Positions 49,101-57,409 of a DNA stretch of 64,000 nucleotides are shown piece after piece. This DNA comes from Limnoperna fortunei (lineage: Eukaryota; Mollusca; Bivalvia; Mytilida; Modiolidae), in contig OX104122.1 in assembly GCA_944474755.1 (NCBI GenBank), positions 15,882,641 through 15,946,640 on the forward strand, given 5' to 3'. Position numbers and translations under genes: made by a program. Numbering within the stretch: position 1 is the stretch's first letter; each line of letters begins with the position of its first letter. The notes under the pieces were generated by a model. The model did no database searches and was not told the origin of the DNA. It saw only the letters and a list, made by a program, of their open reading frames with translations.

Positions 49101-49478
49101 ATTTTTGTATATATTATATAGGATGACAAAGTTGCTTGTCATACAGTCACAGTAAGTAAATTATATACAAACGTCTAAGTATTGTGACAACCATATAATA
49201 TATCTATCCAGCGGATTTCTGAAACATCAGAAATACAGGGTTAATATCAAATTTTTAAATATACTTCTACAAATTAAGCCCAACACTGTTTGAATTAGAT
49301 TTTTAACACTTTGTTTACTTTGTAAAATCTTTGTTTACCCTCAGCGGGATTCGAACTCACACCGTTGTGACACTGTGACACCAAATCGCCTGCACTTTGT
49401 CCAGCGGTCTAGACCCCTCGGCCAAATCCGCTATATGAAAATATAGCTTCATTAACCGGGGTGAATCGTAGACACATA

Positions 49479-49521
<43 letters not shown>

Positions 49522-50226
49522 TCAATTATGGTAATTTTTACTAATTTATGTTGCATTTTAAGGGTAAAGGGTAAAACTGTTAAGGACTATCTGGCATGGC
49601 GTTATCGTTCCAACTTATAATTTTTTGTTTTTATATTTCGAATTCAAATGCCGTATTTTAGTGAAAAACTCTGGAAAGTAACAAAACTAAACACGTTGAA
49701 ATTGTACATTTTGTGTTCAAGAAAAAAATTAATAAAAAGTATCAAAGGAATTATACCAATCTATAGAATTGCAAATTTAAAAAACATGAGTAAATAAAAT
49801 GTCATAAAAATACCAAGGTTAGGCAATTTACTACGCGAGGCGAACTTTTCGATTTATAAAGACTCACGAGTGGCGCTCAAACCAAAAAAATGTTATAAAT
49901 CTAAATGATTAGGTTGTGGACCTGTTATCTTTACCTTGTAAATAGAACAAAAATTAGAATCATTGTGCATATGATATCATTTCAAGGGCTCCATATGGGA
50001 GTTTTTCGTCTTCTGGATAATTCAGCTGAAAATTGAACTTACGCCCAAGCGCAGGAAGCATTCCTCCAACACCAAAACTGTCACCGCTTTCTATTGGACC
50101 GATTAGCTGTGCATCAAATGGTTGGCCTGTCTGAAACAATGCGCTTTGTCCCCGATCATCTGCAATCAGTGCCTCGGTTTGAAAAACGAGGGAAATTAAG
50201 AGAATAATTATTGGAATGCCCATTTC
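43095..50226 (-). CDS. Secreted C-type-lectin-like gene, copy D (complete coding region, seven exons)
   Basis: Joining 50223-50043, 47570-47448, 46881-46763, 45744-45663, 44189-44085, 43655-43543 and 43127-43095 gives 756 nt, 251 residues, with every intron GT-AG and every phase matching. Layout: signal peptide 1-18; acidic/Gly-rich segment to 60; Leu-rich hydrophobic segment 61-76; Pro/Cys linker to 101; CTLD 102-251. Landmarks: CPPGFERL, NKCYRK, DAQAACYAAGGTLAEF, GTYYIGYSEF, IDCGTLV, QDCATP, GGICEARI, then RCVCP. The place of the Ca/sugar motif EPN reads EPM, and that of WND reads LQD, so ordinary sugar binding is doubtful. Family role: extracellular recognition, often immunity or biomineral matrix in molluscs; which applies here is unknown. 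Length is large for a single-CTLD protein because of the N-terminal ~100 residues. Confidence 0.8.
43543..43655 (-). CDS. Copy D exon 6 (CTLD C-terminal half)
   Basis: 113 nt, phase 1 to 0. Acceptor GCCTTTTTAG, donor ATT|GTAAGT. It encodes GSTGITGAIDCGTLVNGAGI followed by LQDCATPVQTGGICEARI, the last three conserved CTLD cysteines with the terminal ICE-type strand. Confidence 0.85.
44085..44189 (-). CDS. Copy D exon 5 (CTLD central strand)
   Basis: 105 nt, phase 1 at both ends. Acceptor TTCCTGGTTAG, donor GGCG|GTACGT. It encodes VGTYYIGYSEFRNGVPGR, then SDQAEPMGFFTG. YYIG corresponds to the WIG core of CTLDs and AEPM to the EPN loop. Confidence 0.8.
44390..44552 (+). mobile_element. 5'-truncated SINE in intron of copy D
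   Basis: Only body and tail remain (CTCCAATCTTAATTTACAAG to GGCGTTAAACATCATTCAAA). It is flanked by the 12-bp target-site duplication GACATTGTTACA (44378-44389 and 44553-44564), so it inserted in the truncated form. Confidence 0.88.
45493..45528. repeat. Single-copy counterpart of the 47-bp array unit
   Basis: GTATCAACGAATTGTTAGTG followed by GTTACGATATTTACGA. One unit only, in the intron just downstream of exon 4 of copy D. The homologous place in copy C holds about 65 units. Confidence 0.75.
45663..45744 (-). CDS. Copy D exon 4 (CTLD helix 2)
   Basis: 82 nt, phase 0 to 1. Acceptor TTGTTTCAG|GCTGCG; the donor GGAG|GTACAT is less typical but is the same as in copy C. It encodes AACYAAGGTLAEFTNPGEQF followed by AVTTFAG, the second CTLD helix (CxxxGGxLA). 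Confidence 0.85.
46111..46167. repeat. Single-copy counterpart of the 39-bp array unit
   Basis: ACAAGACTAACAATACAATA, then an extra AAAATAAAGAAT segment, then AACTCAAGGAAGCAAG. It lies between exons 3 and 4 of copy D, matching the relative place of the 31.66-34.58 kb array in copy C. Confidence 0.75.
46763..46881 (-). CDS. Copy D exon 3 (CTLD start)
   Basis: 119 nt, phase 1 to 0. Acceptor CTTATATTACAG, donor ACAG|GTGAGT. It encodes VCNPVPDCPPGFERLGSPGF followed by ILNKCYRKVTGPFATFFDAQ, the first two CTLD cysteine positions and the FxDAQ start of helix 1. Confidence 0.85.
47150..47215 (-). mobile_element. SINE tail fragment
   Basis: TGTTTGTTTAAATTTGGTTT followed by AACTTCACTTTCAGGTGTTT matches the tail of the tRNA-derived SINE family. 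A second scrap is at about 48015-48060 (TTTGAATGATGTTTAAAGCC). Confidence 0.55.
47401..47432. repeat. Single-copy counterpart of the 31-bp array unit of copy A
   Basis: AAAACAGATAACGGCGGAAA followed by TAATAGGTATAC, 15 bases from the donor of exon 2. The same sequence next to the same donor in copy A (3441-3472) adjoins about 60 further units. Confidence 0.8.
47448..47570 (-). CDS. Copy D exon 2 (Leu-rich segment, Pro/Cys linker)
   Basis: 123 nt, phase 1 at both ends. Acceptor TTAATTTTGCAG, donor GCAG|GTAAGT. It encodes LPLLGLLLLLGLTGGATRLV, then TPSTPCPICPMIPTTPCPPP. The hydrophobic run could span a membrane or pack against the domain. The codon phase allows exon skipping. Confidence 0.8.
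48816..49012 (-). mobile_element. tRNA-like SINE, copy 1
   Basis: The minus strand carries a tRNA-like head: GCGGATTTGGCCGAGGGGTC, a long variable arm and box B GTGCGAGTTCGAATCCCGC, a Leu/Ser-type shape. The segment with its flanks is repeated at 49258-49475. It is preceded by a (TA)n run at 48791-48816. Confidence 0.7.
49258..49475 (-). mobile_element. tRNA-like SINE, copy 2 (direct duplicate)
   Basis: Near-identical to 48816-49012 including non-SINE flanks (ACTTCTACAAATTAAGCCCA and AAAATATAGCTTCATTAACC), with a short insertion (TTTGTTTACTTTGTAAAATC region). Followed by (TA)n at about 49478-49514. Shared flanks point to a segmental duplication rather than two insertions. Confidence 0.7.
50043..50226 (-). 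CDS. Copy D exon 1 (signal peptide and acidic segment)
   Basis: ATG at 50221-50223; MGIPIIILLISLVFQTEALI is a classic secretory signal. It is followed by ADDRGQSALFQTGQPFDAQL and GGMLPALG. Donor GGGC|GTAAGT. TTTTTTTCAG|GAA directly upstream of the ATG is an acceptor, so there is an untranslated exon further 5' that I could not place. Confidence 0.82.
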
Positions 50227-50261
50227 CTGAAAAAAATTAATAGGTTACTTAAAATATAAGT

Positions 50262-50294
50262 TTAAGCTATAAGTATGCTTATTGTCGACATAAT
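50262..50294. repeat. Single-copy counterpart of the 31-bp array near copy B
   Basis: TAAGCTATAAGTATGCTTAT followed by TGTCGACATAATA, just upstream of exon 1. The homologous region of copy B (19.43-22.08 kb) holds about 80 units. Confidence 0.65.
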
Positions 50295-51477
50295 ATAAAT
50301 TGTTCGTCTCTATAAATTTACAGTTTATCGATCCATCCTTTTTACCTTAGGTCGTCTGTTTAACAGGTTCGTTAAGCAGTGAATAATCGGAAGGTAGAGG
50401 AGGACTCGTTGACTAAAGGTTTAAAAAAGTCATAAGTCTAAGATTTATCATTATTGTAAGGTTTTAAACAATCAAACTCGCTGAATTACACACTTAGACA
50501 TATGACTTTTTGCGAAATTCATCAGTGAGCTTTTCATACTGATAATTTTTGCTTGTTACTAAGATATTTCACATAATGTACCCGCAAAACTGACTAGTGA
50601 CTACACAGCCAATACAGAAACCAAAGATTTCAAACATGTCATTTGTGAGTTAAAAACCAAGCTGTCCTGCAAATAATAGGAGTAAGAAACTTCACATGAA
50701 CTCATAAAGAATAAATAATAGATATGTTTTTTTTTGCAAGTATGTGTATCGTATACAAGTAAAACGGTAAAATCAAACACAAAATATATATAGCGGGAAA
50801 AAGATATTCGTTTTTGCTAATTTGTCAAATCAACACCACCACTGAAAATGTTATATTATATACTTGTATGATTAAATTATTTTTAATCATATATAAAGTA
50901 ATAAGTAAGACTATACTTCACACTTGATAAATGTCTATATACTTTGACTAAGCAGCACATTTTCTTGTATCTTTCCCAGGTATCCGTGGAGAGAACCTCC
51001 TCTTGTCTGTAATGGTTTGTAAGAAACCTTTTAAAGCCAATTATATGTTGGTCTTCATGCTATTGATTTCTTACAGAATATTATATGTTTCTACAAAAAT
51101 ACCAAGTTTCGGACAAAGTGCCGCTCGACTGATAATATATCAGTACTCGACACAATAGGTGGATTGTAGTTGTGGATATAGTGCTTGGTGTATACATAGA
51201 AATTCACGCCTCAGTTCACGCTAAATGTCTCCAAAATCTTATTTGCTAAATACGTACACTCTGGAAAAATGTGTTTGCAATAATAATTATTATTTTTATA
51301 CTTTACTATGCTAACCAGTACTAAAATAAATTAGATGTTACGAGCAATAACTTCTTTTTCTCGCTCAAAACTGCACGTGCGTAAAATAACTGTCTGGGAA
51401 TTTATCCGAGGTGCAAAAGCGCACCAAATCTCAGTTATGATTACACAGTCACCTCGTTCTTGTTTGTGTTTAGTTCA

Positions 51478-51655
51478 GTATAATAATACAGTTATGGCCC
51501 TTAATTGACTTCAGGTAATATCCAAATTATTAAATCTCGGAAGAGTTATTTTGCATCGGTCCTGCGGACCTCGGAAAATAACCATTTCTTGATTTAATAA
51601 TTATGGAGATTACTTTCGTTAAAGGCCATAATTGTATATTATTATAAAGAATTTG
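51478..51655. mobile_element. Foldback element (MITE-like)
   Basis: Left arm TATAATAATACAGTTATGGC with CTTAATTGAC; the right arm ends GGCCATAATTGTATATTATT. Inner arms AAATTATTAAATCTCGGAAG and TGATTTAATAATTATGG, with centre GGTCCTGCGGACC. Confidence 0.7.
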
Positions 51656-51734
51656 TACATTTTATACCACCACATAATAACCATAGTGGTCATTTTTAAA
51701 TCTCATAAAAACTTACCCAATTTCCTTGATTATG

Positions 51735-52291
51735 CAGCTAGATGGCATCGCTAAAAAGCAATGTTCATGGTTTATATATGAACACTAATTAATTCATAAA
51801 ATTGATTTTATCCAATCAAATGTTTTAAAATATAAAAATGTAAAAAAATTGACATTTGCATCTGTTCATGATTTTATTTTGTAAAAATATATGTTCTTAG
51901 GGTAAATAATTTATTACATTTTGATATCTTATTTTTAATGTAAACATTCCTGGTGTAATGATAGCTCACTGATAATTTAAATGCATTTACTTCTAAACTA
52001 TGAAATGTGTGTTTGTTCAGATTTCTGGTGTAATCATTTACTCTGATGACTAATCCCAATAATTTACAGTAAAAATTTCATTCGTTGTCATTAAAATTCG
52101 AAGTCTAGCCTTATGCCAGTTTCGAACTCAACATTCCTAGGTTGCAAGCCATTGAGTAACAGCAAATGATCAAATTCCTACAACATTAAGTCACCGTTAA
52201 GTCTAATTAATGGTTTTGAAAGCTTTTAAAGTAATTTCCACAAGAAATTACAAAACAAATGAATTGCTAAAATACTGAAAATTTCTGACGA
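51735..52291. other. Upstream segment of copy D
   Basis: Shared with 11220-11545 (copy A) and 36350-36400 plus 39540-39690 (copy C). It contains two spaced, diverged copies (about 51940 and 52018) of the unit AACATTCCTGGTGTAATGAT that forms the 36.4-39.45 kb array. Confidence 0.6.
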
Positions 52292-52648
52292 TTTTTTTAG
52301 ACCTTGAAATTGAAACTGGAAGATACAAAAATCTGCCCAGTAATCAAGGTTTTTGTAAATTTTGTCACGCGCACGAAATCGAAGATGAGCTCCATTTTTT
52401 CAAACAATGCATAAAATATATTCAAACATAAAATCTACACTTTTTAAAAGTATATCTGATTTTTAACCAAACTTATTGAAAATTGAACCTGCACAACAGT
52501 TGAAAATTGAACTTTTACCATTTATACACGTCCTTGTTTCGTATACATTGTAAATATGTTACATGTTTTTGTATTTGTATTTGCTTGACCCATATGGCTG
52601 AAATTTTGCAAATAAAGTTTATTTATTTATTTATTTATTTATTTATTC
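52292..52648 (+). mobile_element. LINE 3' fragment, reverse transcriptase C-terminus
   Basis: The plus-strand frame from 52303 has LEIETGRYKNLPSNQGFCKF, then CHAHEIEDELHFFKQCIKY and a stop: the GRY...CxFC...IEDExHF...C motif of non-LTR reverse transcriptase C-termini. The 3' end has ATGGCTGAAATTTTGCAAAT-AAAG and a (TTTA)n tail at 52619-52648. It is a different family from 17950-18316. It interrupts DNA that is continuous in the copy C paralogue at about 39690. Confidence 0.82.
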
Positions 52649-52659
52649 ATATCAACTCA

Positions 52660-52850
52660 GCTGTTATATGCTTTAGTATGAGAGGAGTAACTGCTTCCAT
52701 CCGGAACGTCTCGTATGCCAGTAATACGCTCTTGTACGAGAGGAGCAGTTTCCATCCGGAACGCCTCGTATACCAGTAATATGCTTTTGTATGAGATGAG
52801 AAGCAGCATCCACCCTGAACGTCTCGTATACCACAAATAAGCTCGCGCGG
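52660..52850. repeat. ~60-bp tandem triplication
   Basis: Three diverged units with TATGCTTTAGTATGAGAGGA and CATCCGGAACGTCTCGTATG. The copy C paralogue has only one unit, at about 39725-39770. Confidence 0.7.
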
Positions 52851-52999
52851 CTTACGACATTATGCATTTCTATTTTTACTATTTGATTGATTGATTAGAT
52901 GTTTGCTTTACGTCCAGCAAGCAGTATTTAAGCTATTTTATGAACAGGAGCAAGTTAACAAATAATAAAACAATTCAAGAAGTATTGACCAAAAGGAAC

Positions 53000-53750
53000 A
53001 AAATTTGATTGCCAATGAAAAAGTATGGAATATGAGTAGGGGCGAAAAAAATTCATAAAATTTAGTCTTTCGTGTCGGATTCAACGAGCTCTTATCAACA
53101 ACTACAACAGTGGTCTTTATCGTGCAAGGAGCGTATCGCTTTACAAACACGTCACCCACTATGGTCCGTTATATGACCTGACAAAGCAGTCCCCCCAAAG
53201 AAAAGCCTAGGCGCTAGGCATTGTATCGAGCACTAAACACCTTCCCCGTATGATTATGTTCCATATTACCCTCAAAAACATGGATAATTTTTTTAATTAA
53301 AATATATGACACAAGTGTAACACACAACTTATATTCAACCAATGAATGTTTCTTCTTTGTATTGGGTTATAATGACTGTGCGGAAGTGTATCATGGTGTA
53401 TTCGATTCACAGAATCAATGTCAGTTAACGCTATTTGCACATTCGGGGGAAAAAGTTAGCTATAAATATCAAATATTAGTACTTAAAATATTACATAATA
53501 TTTGGTATCGTTCTACCGCATCAATAATAAGGTTTTTGTATATTTGTTTTCGTTCAATGGTTTTACTGTTGTGAAACTATTTACAGTACCGTTTCATTGA
53601 CGATTTAACAGTAAGAACAGCTTGTTCTAAAACTATTTACAGTGCCGTGGCGCCCATTGACGATAGCTCTAATTGAAATCTCACAAGACAAAATGTTCAT
53701 CTCGTTGGTTTTCTGTTTTTGCCGAGGGTTTACGGATTTCTCGGATTGTA
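53000..53750. other. No gene seen
   Basis: Contains a ~55-bp direct repeat, AAAACTATTTACAGT(A/G)CCGT, at about 53574 and 53631. Nothing coding is supported. Confidence 0.35.
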
Positions 53751-53754
53751 CATA

Positions 53755-53885
53755 TATGTCCTAGTGGTTAAGGTAGTTAGTCGTTTAATATTGATCACGT
53801 GGCCTGTCAGCTCTGGGGTTGTCAGTTCGAGCCTTACTGCATGCAGGGTTGGATCGACTCCAACTGTAATTTACACTTTAGGTAA
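53755..53885 (+). mobile_element. SINE head fragment
   Basis: CCTAGTGGTTAAGGTAGTTA, GATCACGTGGCCTGTCAGCT and box B-like CAGTTCGAGCCTTAC match the head of the main SINE family; body and tail are lost after GACTCCAACTGTAATTTAC. Confidence 0.7.
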
Positions 53886-54019
53886 AGACTCTTCTAATTT
53901 TTTTATTAACTCGAATGACTACATTTCCAAAAAGCAGGAATACATCGTTTCTGCGGAAATTGCGACTTTACACAAAAAAGATATCGGAATTGCATGACCT
54001 ATAACGAATTACGGTTGCT

Positions 54020-54150
54020 ATTGAGAATTTTATCTCAGATCGATTAGGCAACCATTTTGAGATCATGTATCTATCTCAGATGATCGATTAGGCAGCCATT
54101 TTGAGATCATGTATCTATCTATCTCAGATGATCGATTAGGCATCCCTTAT
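54020..54150. repeat. ~55-bp triplication
   Basis: Three units of ATCTCAGATGATCGATTAGG plus CAGCCATTTTGAGATCATGT. Confidence 0.7.
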
Positions 54151-54299
54151 ACACCATTTTTGTGTCTTCAGTAACAACAGCATTTCAATGTCAATATCAC
54201 GTGCGATCAATTGCTGAGAATGGAGTTAATCTTTGGACAAGATTTATATAGAGAAGATGTGATGTAATACGAGCATTAGTAATATATTGTGCAAAATAG

Positions 54300-55000
54300 A
54301 ATATTCTCAACAAAATATTTTTTCTAAAAATTTCAGCCCCCAACTAGACGAATTTAGAATAATACCAAATCTAATAAAATTTTATTCTTTTACTTGCTTC
54401 CCCTTCCCATTTTTTCCTATTCTGCGCGCCGATTATATTTAACTTAATTTGTATAGGTTAATGAGTTGTACATTAATGATTGACGTGCAATATTTTTACG
54501 TATCGCCAACGAAAATTGGGGAGGGGGACATACAGGTTTTTGGTCTGTTCGTTCGTTCCACCTCTGGATTACCTTTGCGTAGAAGATTTTTAATGAAGAT
54601 GACAATTTGTTGTTTTATTTTATTTAAATTTTATCTACACGACAGAATACAATACAAACTCTATAATATGACGAACTGTGTCTTCATTTACGACATTGAC
54701 AAAAAATGACAGCATGCACCTGTTTGCCTTGAAATAAGACGGGCAGTGGTCGTAGGCGTTGTCAAAGTATAGAGTTTATTAACTTCTATCTAATGCATCA
54801 TACGTTTTTAAGGAAGACATGTTGATGTATATGTTTTGGTTTCAGGTAAGAAAGATATGTAGGTACGTTAATCCCGAGGTAACGAGAAAGACACGTTTTT
54901 CATGTCAAAAAACGCAAATTAATTTTTTAATGGTGTACGTATACTAGTACTCCCTTGAGCGCTGGAAGTTCCGAGATTACAGTACTTGATACGAAGTTTC
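54300..55000. other. Duplicate of the copy D 3' flank (breakpoint block E)
   Basis: Matches 41580-42330 as described there. If the duplication continued, a terminal exon would be expected near 55.7-55.8 kb; none is there, so the match ends at about 55.0 kb. Confidence 0.55.
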
Positions 55001-56720
55001 CACGATAAACATATTTATTTCACCAAACTCTACCGCATGTGAAATATGTCGATTTCGGGCTTTAAGTGCAATTAGAATGTAATTTGACTTAAAACAATAC
55101 TGAGAAAATAATTTTACGATGCCTTTATTCATGACCCTTAACGTAGTTTGCTGAACCTTCTGGACCCTCCTAAAATGGGGACCCTCAGTCTGGACCCTCC
55201 TAAAATGGGGATCCGCATTTGAGGTTCCGACAGGGTCATAACGTTTCTACTTACGTACTTATATTTATTTGGTATTAGTTTAATCTTGCAAACAATCGGT
55301 GGTAACATCTTTGTTATGGTAAACACGTTTTTTTTTCGTGATACTTTACTGGTTTTTTCAGTGAGTAGGGATTTAGGACTTTGTTCACCGGGATTTCTGA
55401 AAGGGTAGAATACATCATATTTTTTTATAATATGTTATCAGTCTGTGATTATTTGCGTAAATCGTGACCCTCTCCCCCTTTTCGCCATGATACTAGGTTG
55501 AACCTATATGGGTTAAACCAATTTTTAATATTGGACAAGTTTAGAACATTTACAAACCATTTTTGTTTACAGTAGTTTTTTACCCCAGAAAGTCACATAC
55601 AGTAAAAGGTATCTAAAATTTTTACAATTAATGTTCATTTTTACTTCAGTTTGGGATAAATTCCATACTTTTATTCACAAACGAAAATCATTCCATTGTG
55701 TTAAACTTATTTTCCTGTCAAAATGAAATAGTTTGGTTGATCGATGAATTGTCGTTTTTTCAGTTATAGTCAGGACGTGTTTAATTACTAGAACTTGATA
55801 AAATTTAACAATGAACTTATCATGGACTTAAATAAAATCTGAATAATATAATAATAATTATATGAATTTATAATAATGATAAAGATAAAACTAAAACAAT
55901 AAGTCTAATAATCAGTTTGTAAAATGCTATTTTAATGTGTATAATTAATTTCTTTTCAAATTGTTTCGCCGAAAACAGTTGTACATAAATTATTAAACAA
56001 ATCAACCGGAAAAAAAGTTCCCGGGTGTGAACCACGTCAACAAATTCCATCAATAGATACGCATTAGTATATAGACACTTGTTATGTTATGACTATAACG
56101 ATATATACACGAATTTTTTTTATGATGCACGTTATAAAATTCATAATTTATTATTAATATTAATTATATATGCTGGATTTTAAGTGATTTGAATACATCG
56201 TTTAGACGAGACATGGGTCAACTGACCTGTAAAATCATCCATGATCGAAAAGGATCGAAAAGGAGTTTTGGGGGTGGGAGGAGAATGTATTCGTCTAAAA
56301 GTTCAGATATTGTTTCTTAACAATGAGAGTGAATTTACAAAGTAAATTAATAAGATTTAACCTGTAAAGGTAGGTCAACCCCAAAACTTTTTTACAGTGA
56401 GTTACATTTGAATATTTTTTCTTCATCAGCTACATTCAATATTGTATTTGTTTAGTGCTAAAAGTTCTTGTGTAGACCAATACTGCCTACATTTAAAAAT
56501 AACGGTAGCTCACAATGGCGACGTGAAAATTATTCTCAAAAAACATGTACGATCTAATATAGACAATGTGTGATGCAGATTGATGTATTACAGTGGAGAG
56601 TTTGAGCTGCGACCAGTATATAGGTTCCTTGTTAAATGTAAACATGTATATTATTTCCCAATACGCCTTTGTCTAGTAACTTGACGAAGTAGTGAATATA
56701 CAACAGTAATATTTACAGAA
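55000..56720. other. No gene seen
   Basis: AT-rich. It holds a 28-bp direct repeat (CTGGACCCTCCTAAAATGGG twice, 55160-55210) and nothing else I can support. Confidence 0.35.
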
Positions 56721-56888
56721 CTAGTCCACGGAATTTTCTTTTATGAAGTTTACTCCGACAGGTGGATCACATGAAGGATAAAAGGGTAAAACAAAAAACC
56801 GGGCATTTCTACTCAACCAGCACCTCCATACTGACATGCACACAAACCAGGCGTTATTTATCTGACCTCTCATGAAGCTGGAGATACA

Positions 56889-57233
56889 TTGATGTATTGT
56901 TATTGGCTGCTTTATTACTGCTTTAATCCAGATGTAAAATGGATAGCAGGTCATACACAGACACCAAATGTGCTAAAGCTACAAGAGCAGGGGGTTAAAA
57001 CAGATCTTAGGGACCGGTCAATATTAATTGGGGTAGTAGGACCGGTGCAAAATGCAATAGGGCACATACTTTTTTTGTGCTGCCATAAATATGGGACTCC
57101 AAGTTTTGTTATTTTCAGCACTGATAGGACTGCAAGTATCATTAATGAAAAAAAGATTTCTGACGTTTTAATTCAAAACAAATATAGTAGTAACCGCATA
57201 ATTTGTTTAAAAAACATAAATACTGAATTGTAA
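56889..57233 (+). other. 114-codon open frame, unrecognised
   Basis: ATG-started frame with NPDVKWIAGHTQTPNVLKLQ and GPVQNAIGHILFLCCHKYGT. No domain is recognised. Long open frames also exist on the opposite strand, so composition alone may explain it. It could be a fragment of a transposable element. Confidence 0.2.
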
Positions 57234-57409
57234 CCATAAAATTAGTCACTAGATAGGTCACCAATTTTTTTTATAACAGATCTGAGGTAATGCAGCAACT
57301 TTTCTGTATCTTAAGGGGATAGGGCATAACCTTTTTTAAACCTGATAATTTGAAATGATGCACTGGTCCCAACCCCCCAATAAATATTGACCCCTCCCTT
57401 AGTGCTCAC

